64,000 bases of DNA from Streptomyces dioscori (GTDB lineage: Bacteria > Actinomycetota > Actinomycetes > Streptomycetales > Streptomycetaceae), in contig NZ_KZ679049.1 in NCBI RefSeq assembly GCF_003024195.1, positions 62,001 to 126,000 on the forward strand, written 5' to 3'. Both the position numbers and the translations under genes were made by a program. The notes beneath the pieces were generated by a model, which made no database searches, was not told the origin of the DNA, and saw only the letters and a list, made by a program, of their open reading frames with translations. Below are positions 7,533 to 15,988 of the stretch, piece after piece (the first letter of the stretch is position 1; each line of letters opens with the position of its first letter).

Positions 7533-8657
7533 TCACGGGGCGACCGAGTCGAACCCGGTGAACCCGCTCGGGTCGTGCCGCCCGAACGAGCCGTGCTCGA
7601 AGATCCCGTACCCGGTCCGGCCGTCGAGGGTGAAGCGGGCCGCGTGGTCGGTCACCCCGTACGCGGCGAGTCCGAGCGCGGCCGGGTCCGAGAGGTCGTA
7701 CACGCGGCGGTCGGTCCAGCCCCTGCCCTGCCAGGTGCCGTGCTGCCAGTCCTCGGCGGGCGGGTAGCCGGCGCCGACGGCGAGCGGGGAGGAGGCCAGG
7801 ATCTCGACGCCCAGTTCGAGCGGCTTGCGGGGGTCGCCGAGGTGGACGGTCGCGCCCTCCGGGTGCCGGGTGCCGCTCCGGTAGGCGATCTCCGCGCGGG
7901 GCCAGCCGAGTTGGCGGTCGCGCCGCCCGGCCCGTACGAGGGTCGCGTCGTTCAGGGTCCGGTAGCCGTCGGCGTCCTCCTGGGTGACGACCATCAGGAA
8001 GCGGTCGTCGAAGCGGACGGGGCACCAGAGCCAGTGGAAGCCCTCGGTCCGGTGTTCCTCGGCCAGCCGGCCGCCCTCCTCGCCCGGCAGCGGACGGGTG
8101 CCCCAGCTGCGGTCGCGGGTACCGGTCCAGCCGTCGCGGGACAGCCGTGTCTCCTGTCCCGCGACCTTGATCCAGCCGTCGCACCGGCCCGCCTGGACGA
8201 AGCGCCTGCCCTCCAACGTGAGGCGGGCGCCGCGGCGTTGGACGTGATGCGGTTCCCAGAGCGCGGGGAACTCCGCGGACCAGGTGATCTCGTACGAGAG
8301 TCCGTCCGGGTCGTCGGGGTCGGCCGCGCAGCTCAGGACGAAGTCCTTGAGGGGGCGTTCGACATGGATCCGGAGCGGGCCGACGGACAGGCGCATCCGC
8401 TCGTCGTCGTCGAGGGCGTCCGAGGCGCGCACGGCGTGCAGGGTGTCCCCGACGCGCAGGGTCGCGTACGCGTCGATGACGCCCACGTTCGGATACACCC
8501 CGAGCCCCAGGACGAGCAGCGCCCTGCCCCGGTGGTCGACGACATGGAAGATGCAGCGGTCGTAGGCGTTCCGGTCCCCCGTCGCCACGTGCTTCATCGA
8601 GAGGGGGACCTGGTGCACGGGGTACTCGTCGAGGGCTACGGGGCGGTCGTCGGGCAT
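7533..8657 (-). CDS. Hypothetical protein, lipocalin-like beta fold (DUF7064-like)
   Basis: The 374-residue product has no catalytic motif that I can name. Its pattern of short beta strands with repeated W and R-rich motifs (WGTRPLPGEE, HWLWCPVRFDD, WQHGTWQGRGW) resembles the hydroxyneurosporene-synthase/DUF7064 group, two fused lipocalin-like barrels that bind or hydrate hydrophobic molecules. The start chosen is ATG at 8657 (MPDDRPVALDEYPVHQ). The open frame continues 124 codons upstream but is low-complexity and overlaps the divergent gene's promoter. It precedes the phosphotransferase gene by 39 bp, with an acyl-CoA dehydrogenase close by. Together these suggest lipid or steroid-like metabolism, which is inference. 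Confidence 0.7.
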   Translation of the reverse strand: MPDDRPVALDEYPVHQVPLSMKHVATGDRNAYDRCIFHVVDHRGRALLVLGLGVYPNVGVIDAYATLRVGDTLHAVRASDALDDDERMRLSVGPLRIHVERPLKDFVLSCAADPDDPDGLSYEITWSAEFPALWEPHHVQRRGARLTLEGRRFVQAGRCDGWIKVAGQETRLSRDGWTGTRDRSWGTRPLPGEEGGRLAEEHRTEGFHWLWCPVRFDDRFLMVVTQEDADGYRTLNDATLVRAGRRDRQLGWPRAEIAYRSGTRHPEGATVHLGDPRKPLELGVEILASSPLAVGAGYPPAEDWQHGTWQGRGWTDRRVYDLSDPAALGLAAYGVTDHAARFTLDGRTGYGIFEHGSFGRHDPSGFTGFDSVAP

Positions 8658-8818
8658 CGGCTGCCTCCCGGGGCACACGGCACGGGAGAGTTGACGGTAC
8701 GTCAGATGAGCTCGGGGGGCCAGAGTCCGGCAGCCCTTCACAGCGCCGGAACCCCCGCGAACGCACAGGCGAATTCGCCAGTCGGTGACCTGCCCGCCCC
8801 GAAGCACGTTGGCCCGGT

Positions 8819-9214
8819 ATGACCCCTTCGTACGCAGAGACATACCCAGAGACGGGCCGTCGTCGCGGGTTTCTTCCTCCCCCGGCAGAATCGGTTTCCC
8901 AGCGGACTCAAGGGAACCTGGGGACGCAGCCGCCTCAGGAGCACCTGGTGCCCCAGGAGACCCAGTGGACGCGCGTACTGCAGGCGCCCGCATCCCAGGA
9001 ACCCCAGGGATATCAGGGATCACAGGCACCGCAGGCCCCCCACCAGCCTGTGGACCCGCCCATCTACCGCGCCATGATGCGTGCCTGGTCCGACCGCGGC
9101 CGGACCCTGCCGGGTCACCACGATCCGGAATGGGCCCGGCTGGTGGCCCCCGCGGCGATGTACGCGTACGGACGGTTCAGCGGGACTCGGGACCCGCGAG
9201 GTGACGGGCGATGA
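8819..9214 (+). CDS. Hypothetical protein, Gln/Pro-rich
   Basis: The 131-residue product has an N-terminal half rich in Q, P, E and T (PQEHLVPQETQWTRVLQAP), with a DNA substructure built from CAGGA and CAGGG triplets, and a conserved-looking basic C-terminal half (YRAMMRAWSDRGRTLPG). I do not recognise a family. The gene is divergent from the lipocalin-like gene, and its 3' end overlaps the convergent acyl-CoA dehydrogenase gene by 38 bp. No clear ribosome-binding site precedes the ATG. It is more likely real than not because codon usage is ordinary and the C-terminal half is complex sequence. Confidence 0.6.
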   Translation: MTPSYAETYPETGRRRGFLPPPAESVSQRTQGNLGTQPPQEHLVPQETQWTRVLQAPASQEPQGYQGSQAPQAPHQPVDPPIYRAMMRAWSDRGRTLPGHHDPEWARLVAPAAMYAYGRFSGTRDPRGDGR

Positions 9215-10349
9215 CCATCCGCTGGATCTGATTGGTGCCCTCGACGATCTGCAGCACCTTGGCCTCGCGCATGTACCGCTCGACGGGGAAGTCCGCGGTG
9301 TAGCCGTACCCGCCGAGCACCTGCACGGCGTCGATCGTGACCTGCATCGCGGTGTCGGTGCAGAACAGCTTCGCCATGGCCGCCTGCCGGGCGAAGGGCC
9401 GTCCCGCGTCCCGCAGCCGGGCCGCGGTCAGATACAGCGAACGGCCCGCCTCGATGCGCGTCGCCATGTCCGCCAGCATGAAGCGCAGGCCCTGGAAGTC
9501 CGCGATCGGCCGGCCGAACTGCTCGCGTCCCGTCGCGTAGGCGACCGCCTCGTCCAGCGCGGCCTGGGCGACCCCGACGGCGCAGGCCGCGATGCCGAGC
9601 CGCCCGGAGTCCAGCGCGGACAGGGCGATCGCGAAGCCCTGCCCCTCCTCGCCGATGCGCCTGCTGTCGGGGATCCGCACCCCGTCGAAGTGCACCTGGG
9701 CGGTCGGTGAGCCCTTCATGCCCATCTTCTTCTCGGGCATCGCGGCGCTCAGCCCCTCGGCGTCGCCGGGCACCAGGAACGCCGTGATGCCCCGCGCCCC
9801 CTCGCCGCCGGTCCGCGCGAGCACGGTGCAGAAGTCCGCGACCCCGCCGTGCGTGATCCACGCCTTGGTCCCGGTGAGCACCCAGTCGTCGCCGTCCCGC
9901 ACGGCCTTCGTACGCAGGGAGGCCGCGTCCGAGCCGGACGCCGGCTCGGAGAGGCAGTAGGCACCCAGGAGGCCCCCGCCGAGCATGTCCGGGAGGTGCT
10001 CGACCTGCTGCTCCTTGCTGCCGTAGTTGGCGAGGGCGTGGCAGGCGAGGGAGTGCACGCTGACCCCGAGGCCCACGGTGAGGCGGGCGGCGGCCAGCTC
10101 TTCCAGGACCTGGAGGTAGACCTCGTACGGCTGGTCACCACCGCCGTACTCGGAGTCGTACGGAAGGCCGAGCAGTCCCGATTCCGAGAGCAGGGTGAAG
10201 ATCTCCCGTGGGAAGCGTCCGGCGTCCTCCTCCTCGGCCGCCTTCGGGGCGATCTCGCGCTGCGCGATGTCGCGGACGAGCGAGATCAGATCCCGGGCCT
10301 CGTCCGTGGGCAGTTGGCGGTCCACCGGCTGCGGGGCGCGGTCGGGCAT
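9177..10349 (-). CDS. Acyl-CoA dehydrogenase
   Basis: This FAD-dependent enzyme oxidises acyl-CoA to 2-enoyl-CoA in fatty-acid or branched-chain amino-acid breakdown. The 390-residue length is normal. The N-terminal helical domain is followed by the FAD/substrate signature YCLSEPASGSDAASL and the middle beta domain (WITHGGVADFCTVLART). The C-terminal domain carries DAVQVLGGYGYTADFPVER and IVEGTNQIQR, where the catalytic glutamate is found in short-chain and isovaleryl-type enzymes. MPDRAPQPVD at 10349 is the chosen start; thirteen upstream codons lack support. Chain-length preference cannot be read from the sequence. Confidence 0.92.
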   Translation of the reverse strand: MPDRAPQPVDRQLPTDEARDLISLVRDIAQREIAPKAAEEEDAGRFPREIFTLLSESGLLGLPYDSEYGGGDQPYEVYLQVLEELAAARLTVGLGVSVHSLACHALANYGSKEQQVEHLPDMLGGGLLGAYCLSEPASGSDAASLRTKAVRDGDDWVLTGTKAWITHGGVADFCTVLARTGGEGARGITAFLVPGDAEGLSAAMPEKKMGMKGSPTAQVHFDGVRIPDSRRIGEEGQGFAIALSALDSGRLGIAACAVGVAQAALDEAVAYATGREQFGRPIADFQGLRFMLADMATRIEAGRSLYLTAARLRDAGRPFARQAAMAKLFCTDTAMQVTIDAVQVLGGYGYTADFPVERYMREAKVLQIVEGTNQIQRMVIARHLAGPESR

Positions 10350-10679
10350 GGCGACGATCCTCCCTGTCGGGCACATCGGCGGGCGCACACCTGGGTGGGG
10401 CTGCGCCGCCGGGTCTCACTGAGCACCGGTGATGCTCGCGCCTCCGGGTCGCGGAAGCGCCTGATCAGCGGCTGTGCGCTGTGAGTATGCCCGATCGGAG
10501 GCATGGAGTCACCAGTTAACGACCGCTTACTCAAGAGTAAAGAATTCTCATATGGAATTCCTCCTGAAATTGGTCCGAACCATTGACCAACTGGTCTAGT
10601 CCTCCTACTGTTTCGCTCCAACGCTTCACCGCGTTCATGCCAATCGGCGCATGTTCCCCTCTCCCCCACGAGGAGTCCG
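10350..10679. other. Divergent promoter region, acyl-CoA dehydrogenase / chitinase
   Basis: The 330-bp region between the two divergent genes contains the chitinase promoter with its repeats, listed separately. The AT-richer stretch around 10515-10560 is unusual for this genome and presumably belongs to the chitinase control region. No small gene was seen. Confidence 0.6.
10571..10611 (+). promoter_or_regulatory. Chitinase promoter with two DasR-like boxes
   Basis: A -35 TTGACC (10583-10588), 17-bp spacer and -10 TACTGT (10606-10611) form a vegetative-type promoter. Two repeats overlie it: TGGTCCGAACCA (10571-10582, 9 of 12 matches) and TGGTCTAGTCCT (10592-10603, 10 of 12) against the DasR dre core TGGTCTAGACCA. 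Paired 12-bp repeats over the promoter are the classic arrangement of Streptomyces chitinase genes, which DasR controls in response to N-acetylglucosamine. Confidence 0.8.
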
Positions 10680-11966
<1,287 letters not shown>

Positions 11967-11971
11967 CCACA

Positions 11972-12030
11972 CCGGTACGGCAGTCGGGGCGGGGAGCCGG
12001 AAACGGCCCCCGCCCCGACTGCCGTACCGG
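11972..12030. terminator. Very long terminator hairpin after the chitinase gene
   Basis: A perfect 23-bp stem (11972-11994 with 12008-12030) continues, after one bulged A, into GCCG-GAAA-CGGC, a 4-bp stem closed by a GNRA-type tetraloop. It lies 5 bp after the chitinase stop codon and 54 bp from the convergent tetR stop, so it may serve both. No T-run follows. The length is exceptional. Confidence 0.85.
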
Positions 12031-12084
12031 GCGGTGCCTGCCGTCTCGGGTGGCGTCTGCCTGGCGGGGGGGGCGTCTGTTGCC

Positions 12085-12744
12085 TCAGGTGGTGCGGCGG
12101 GCGGCCTGGGGGGCCGGGTAGGAGACGTCCAGCTCCTCGATGGCCCGCATCGTGCCACCTAGCATCTTCACCAGCAGCTCGCGCATCAGGTCGCGCGGCA
12201 GGCCGCGGTGGTCGATCCAGTCGAGGGTGGCCCCCTCCACACTGCACAGCCAGCCCAGCAGCGCGGTGCGCGGCAGCGGGCCCACCTTCGGTCGCCCGTA
12301 CGCCCCTTCGGCGATCGTCTCGACGATGGCTTCCCGCACACCGTCGCGAATGGCGAGCACCTCGGCGTCGAAGCCGACACCGCCGCTGATGATGGTCCGG
12401 TACGCGGCCTGGTTGTGCTCGGCGTAGCGCAGGTAGCCGTCGATCGTGCGGTGCACCCGTTCCTCCGGGGGCAGTTCGAGACCGCTGGCCGCCCGGGATA
12501 TCAGCTCGGCCACCGAGTCCTCGACGATCGCCAGGTAGTAGCCGCGCTTGGAGCGGAAGTAGTAGTAGATCAGCCCCTTGGCGACATGTGCCTGCTTGGC
12601 GATGTCGTCCATCGAGAGGGCGTCGTAGGACGTGTCGGCGAACAACTTCCGCCCGATGACGATGAGTTCGGCACGGCGGGCCAGGGAACGGTCGGTGCCG
12701 CGCGCTCCGGGGCGGTCGGCACCGCGCTGTGGACTGTTAGTCAA
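12085..12744 (-). CDS. TetR family transcriptional regulator
   Basis: The 219-residue product has an N-terminal TetR DNA-binding domain (about 22-75, with DDIAKQAHVAKGLIYYYFRSK as helix-turn-helix) and an all-alpha ligand-binding C-terminal domain. A disordered, Arg-rich extension of about 20 residues precedes the first helix. The frame opens at TTG (12744) with AGG ten bases upstream. No better in-frame ATG or GTG lies before the HTH, so the TTG start is accepted with some doubt. No obvious target is divergent from it; the next gene upstream on the same strand is the 48-residue membrane protein. The ligand is unknown. Confidence 0.87.
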   Translation of the reverse strand: MTNSPQRGADRPGARGTDRSLARRAELIVIGRKLFADTSYDALSMDDIAKQAHVAKGLIYYYFRSKRGYYLAIVEDSVAELISRAASGLELPPEERVHRTIDGYLRYAEHNQAAYRTIISGGVGFDAEVLAIRDGVREAIVETIAEGAYGRPKVGPLPRTALLGWLCSVEGATLDWIDHRGLPRDLMRELLVKMLGGTMRAIEELDVSYPAPQAARRTT

Positions 12745-12907
12745 TTGCGGACCTGGTCTCCAACCGCGAGCGGGACTTCCGCAGTATGGCAGAGCCGTAC
12801 GAGCCGCCTGTTCGAGTCTCTTCGACTCGCTTCGACTCTCCAGGCCTCCGCAGGATTCCCCAGGACTCTCCGCGACTCTTTTCGACCGGGCGGTCGCGGT
12901 CCTGGCG

Positions 12908-13054
12908 TCAGACGAGGCCGAGCTGCGTCACGAACATCGCGAGCACCAGCACGAAGGTCCAGCCCATGACGTGCTCAAGGATCTTCGGGCCGTCGTCCTT
13001 GGGGCCGCCCGTCCGGGCGCGGAGGTGTCCGGCGGTGGCAGAGGTCGTGGTCAT
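12908..13054 (-). CDS. Small membrane protein, SCO1431-like (48 residues)
   Basis: This gene is too short for ordinary ORF calling. ATG at 13054 opens a 48-codon frame. A polar head (MTTTSATAGHLRARTGG) is followed by KDDGPKILEHVMG and one membrane helix of about 18 residues (WTFVLVLAMFVTQLGLV) ending at the stop. Third positions are nearly all G or C. From memory it matches the small SCO1431 family of single-pass membrane proteins conserved at this place in Streptomyces. The helix ends at the C-terminus, as in tail-anchored or regulatory small proteins. Function is unknown. It lies 163 bp upstream of the TTG-started tetR gene. Confidence 0.75.
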   Translation of the reverse strand: MTTTSATAGHLRARTGGPKDDGPKILEHVMGWTFVLVLAMFVTQLGLV

Positions 13055-13197
13055 GGCGGCTCACTCACGGTCGGCTTGCGATGGACTCCCCCGCCGGTTC
13101 GGACTGACTTGTCCCACCGGTTCGTCCACCTTGCCATCGGATCGGGCTTTTGCGGGGGAGAGCTTGGTCACCCGCGACCGGCCGGTGTGGCACACAC

Positions 13198-13234
13198 CAC
13201 AGGGGCGGCTCCGCCGCGCGGGGCCACCCCTGTG
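13198..13234 (-). terminator. Terminator after the C39-like peptidase gene
   Basis: CACAGGGG and CCCCTGTG pair across a 21-nt GC-rich loop, 18 bp after the stop codon of the leftward gene. The position suits transcript termination. There is no T-run. Confidence 0.5.
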
Positions 13235-13252
13235 CCGTACGACTGTCCGGGC

Positions 13253-14632
13253 TCAGCGCACGCCGACCGCCGCCAGGGCCTTGCGCTGGGCGTCCGTGGG
13301 CTGGGCCGGGAAGTAGAGGTAGCAGACACCGCCGGTGCCGGAGACGACGTTCCCGGCGGCGTTGTACCTCTTCGTCCTGAGCCAGATGTTCTCCCACTCG
13401 CGCCGCTTGTAGACGCGCCGTACCGCCTCGTTGTCCGGCGAGTTCGGGTCGTTGGCGATGACGTCACCGTCGGCGGTGAAGCCGACGACCGTCATCAGAT
13501 GCCCGGCCGTGCCGTACCCGGCGCCGGTCAGTTCGGACGCGAGGAACGACTGGGACGTGATGGCCGGCACACCGGCGGCGATCAGCGTCTCCAGATCGGT
13601 GAGCGAGCGCAGCCGGGTCACCACGCCCTGCAGGTCCTTGTAGGTGGCGGCGTACGCGGCGTTGAAGGGCCAGTTGCCGCAGCCGTCGTACTGATAGTCG
13701 AAGGTGAACCTGGCAGCGTGGCACACCTGCGGGTCCGCGTACTCGGGCTTGACCCAGGCCAGGTCGGCGGCCGTGGGCTTCCGCCCCCAGTACTCGATGA
13801 TCATCTGGGAGGAGGTCGGGCTGCACCAGGCCTCGCCGCCGTTGTCGTACTCGGGGTACTGGCCGACGTGGATCTCCTGCGAGTAGCGCGGCACCTTCAG
13901 TTCCCGTGCGAGACCGGGTGCCGACGCCGGGACCGTGAAGCGGTCGGGGAGGTCGGAGCCCATCGCGCCGAGCCGCCACACGGTCGGTGTGGCCTTGGTC
14001 CCGGGCCTGCGGTAGAGGGTCAGCCGCAGGCGGTACGCCACCAGGCGCAGCCCGGAGGCCGTGTCGTCGACGGCGAAGGTGTCCGTCCAGACCGAGCTCT
14101 TGCCGTCGCTCTGGTCGTCGACCGAGGTCCGCCGGATGTCCTGGTCACCGGCCGCCCAGCGGCCCATCACGTACCAGGGGGTGTCCGTGCCGTCGGAGTA
14201 CGTGCCTCTCAGCTCGATCTGCAGCCAGGTGCCCGCCGGGGTCCGCGCGTTCCAGGAGGCGATGACCTCGGTGGAGGGGACACCGAGGCGGTGGACCGGT
14301 GAGGTCCAGCGGGCGTACTCCCAGGTGGCGGTCGTGCCCGTGTGCGGGTCCGCGTAGTCGGTGCGGCCCTCGGGGGTCCGGATCTCCAGGCCGGGCCGGG
14401 CCCCCTGCACGGCACGGGTCCCTTCCGCGGTGCCGCCGCGCCAGTCGGCGTACGAGGTCCAGGCATGGTTGTCCACGAGGCCGGAGGGTGCTTTCGACGA
14501 AGGGGCGGCCGGGGTTCTCGCGGCGCGGGCCGACGGGCTCGCGGCGGCGGCCGGGCTCGCCGCTCCGGCGGCAGCGGCTGCCACCGCCGCGGCCAGGACG
14601 GTTCTGCGGGACGGCTGTTCGGCGCTGGTCAT
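13253..14632 (-). CDS. Tat-exported C39-like cysteine peptidase family protein
   Basis: The 459-residue product starts with a twin-arginine signal (SRRTVLAAA at 8-16, Ala-rich core, processing expected near residue 30), so it is probably exported folded. Residues about 45-245 form a beta-rich domain with repeated W/Y motifs. Residues 255-440 form a papain-like C39-type domain with Cys270 in EAWCSPTSS and His378 in AGHLMTVVGF. An aspartate or asparagine in DVIANDPNSP completes a plausible triad. The activity could be peptidase or amidase on cell-wall material; this is not proven. A near-consensus DasR box lies about 165 bp upstream, hinting at coupling to N-acetylglucosamine status. Confidence 0.82.
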   Translation of the reverse strand: MTSAEQPSRRTVLAAAVAAAAAGAASPAAAASPSARAARTPAAPSSKAPSGLVDNHAWTSYADWRGGTAEGTRAVQGARPGLEIRTPEGRTDYADPHTGTTATWEYARWTSPVHRLGVPSTEVIASWNARTPAGTWLQIELRGTYSDGTDTPWYVMGRWAAGDQDIRRTSVDDQSDGKSSVWTDTFAVDDTASGLRLVAYRLRLTLYRRPGTKATPTVWRLGAMGSDLPDRFTVPASAPGLARELKVPRYSQEIHVGQYPEYDNGGEAWCSPTSSQMIIEYWGRKPTAADLAWVKPEYADPQVCHAARFTFDYQYDGCGNWPFNAAYAATYKDLQGVVTRLRSLTDLETLIAAGVPAITSQSFLASELTGAGYGTAGHLMTVVGFTADGDVIANDPNSPDNEAVRRVYKRREWENIWLRTKRYNAAGNVVSGTGGVCYLYFPAQPTDAQRKALAAVGVR

Positions 14633-14786
14633 GGACGGAAGACCCCCAGGTGTCCGGAACGGGCTGGTCCAGTGCGTGGATGCTGCGTGGGTGCCACTGG
14701 GTGCTACGTGGGTACGTATGTGCGGGCGTGGGCCAACTATGGAACGTGATCACGGCTTCTGCCAGCACTTCGGACGTCGCGGCGCC

Positions 14787-14809
14787 GACCAATATTGGTC
14801 GAGACCACT
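14787..14809. promoter_or_regulatory. Near-consensus DasR (dre) box plus palindrome
   Basis: TGGTCGAGACCA (14796-14807) differs from the dre core TGGTCTAGACCA at one position, and with flanks matches 14 of 16. It overlaps a perfect 14-bp palindrome, GACCAATATTGGTC (14787-14800). It sits between the divergent C39-like peptidase and uridine kinase genes. DasR is the usual protein for this sequence; another GntR/HutC-type regulator is possible. Confidence 0.6.
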
Positions 14810-14853
14810 GATGGGGCGGGCGGACCGATTCATCCGATATCGGTCTCGGTAGA

Positions 14854-15567
14854 GTGTTCCTCCGGAATACACACCCCTTCCTCGCACCTCGCCACGCCCC
14901 TCGGCACCCCTCCGCACCCCTCCACACCCAGGGAAACCCCATTCACCTCCACACCCTCGCCGACCGGCTGCGACGGCTGCCGCCCTCCTGCGGGCCCGTC
15001 CGGCTCGTCGGCGTCGACGGGCACGCGGGCTCCGGCAAGACCACCTTCGCGGAGCGCCTGGCCGGGGCGCTGGACGACGCTCCCGTGCTGCACCTGGACG
15101 ACATCGCCACCCACGAAGAGCTCTTCGGGTGGACGGGGCGCCTGCTCGGGGAAGTCGTCGAACCGCTGGGCCGAGGCGAGGGCGCGCACTACCGCCCCTA
15201 CGACTGGCGGCTGCGCGACTTCGGACCGGCCCGCGCCCTGCGGCCCGCACCCGTGGTCCTCGTCGAGGGGGTCGGCGCCGGCCGTCGTGCGGTGCGGCCG
15301 CACCTCGCGGGACTGCTGTGGATGGAGATGCCCCACGAGGACGCATGGGCACGCGGGCGCCTGCGGGACGGTTCGGCGCAGAGCGATTTCTGGGCAGGGT
15401 GGGTCCCCGCGGAGCGCCGGCACTTCGCCGAAGACCCTTCGAAGCCGTTCGCCGACCTTCTGGTACGACAGTGTTCAGACGGATATGAGGTACTGCCAGG
15501 ACCTGCCGAGACGTCACTGAGAACGCTTTCGGTCACGGATCGTGACGGGCCCGCGTCTGTGTGCTGA
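14854..15567 (+). CDS. Uridine kinase-like P-loop protein
   Basis: The product is a P-loop kinase of the uridine kinase/phosphoribulokinase group, expected to phosphorylate uridine or cytidine in pyrimidine salvage. The Walker A motif is GHAGSGKT (56-63). HLDDIATHEELFGW corresponds to the nucleoside-binding aspartate region, and PVVLVEGVGAGRR to the Walker B-like strand. It has 237 residues from the only in-frame start, GTG 14854. The first 30 residues (H- and P-rich) look untranslated, so the true start may be a rare codon near 14940. It is divergent from the C39-like peptidase gene. Substrate specificity is by family only. Confidence 0.78.
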   Translation: MFLRNTHPFLAPRHAPRHPSAPLHTQGNPIHLHTLADRLRRLPPSCGPVRLVGVDGHAGSGKTTFAERLAGALDDAPVLHLDDIATHEELFGWTGRLLGEVVEPLGRGEGAHYRPYDWRLRDFGPARALRPAPVVLVEGVGAGRRAVRPHLAGLLWMEMPHEDAWARGRLRDGSAQSDFWAGWVPAERRHFAEDPSKPFADLLVRQCSDGYEVLPGPAETSLRTLSVTDRDGPASVC

Positions 15568-15601
15568 ACTCGTGAAGACCGCTGTCCGAGAAGTTGCCTG
15601 A

Positions 15602-15720
15602 GTGCCCCAACTCGGCTTGACCGAGGGGCCGTACAGGTCTTACGTTCTCAAGGAGCGGCCTTCGGGGCCGCCCCACAGACGCGAAGCCCCCGGTTGTTCC
15701 CCCGTGATCGGGGGCTTCGT
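15602..15720 (+). ncRNA. Candidate structured RNA or leader with three hairpins
   Basis: Three stems follow one another: CTCGG/CCGAG extended by GCCC/GGGC (15604-15629), GCGGCC-TTCGG-GGCCGC (15655-15671), and a perfect 11-bp terminator stem (15682-15719). They begin 35 bp after the uridine kinase stop codon. This could be a compact 3' UTR or an independent small RNA. No known RNA family was matched by eye. The 6C motif was considered but its C-rich loops are not clear here. Confidence 0.4.
15682..15719 (+). terminator. Strong intrinsic terminator
   Basis: CGAAGCCCCCG (15682-15692) and CGGGGGCTTCG (15709-15719) form a perfect 11-bp stem with a 16-nt loop, followed by TTCTGTCCTC. It ends the transcript of the uridine kinase gene or of the candidate RNA. 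About 270 bp without a recognised gene then lead to the AAA+ gene and presumably contain its promoter. Confidence 0.8.
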
Positions 15721-15988
15721 TCTGTCCTCAGGCGTTCCGCGGACGCCCCGAGGCGCATTTCGCTCACCCTGCGTGACCGTCCTGAGCGTGTCCCGTCCGC
15801 TCCCACCTCGAAGAACCCGTCGTGCGGCACCCTACGGCCCGGCGCTCCCCCGCAGGTACGATGCCTCTTGGTGCGACCTTCGGACGGCTGCTCTCCGCAC
15901 CGCGCGCAACTCCCGTCCGCGGCACAGCGGTTCGACGAAGACTGCCGACGGGCACCGGCCCGCCCGGTGATCAACGGGGGCACGGTAT

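Noticed and set aside
6894..8822. A 642-codon plus-strand frame
   Set aside because: Antisense to the phosphotransferase and lipocalin-like genes, with no motifs and a repetitive GVR/EVG composition.
15602..15970. A 122-codon frame between uridine kinase and AAA+ genes
   Set aside because: It reads through the three hairpins and terminator. The product is P/R-rich with no domain. A structured RNA or UTR explains the sequence better.
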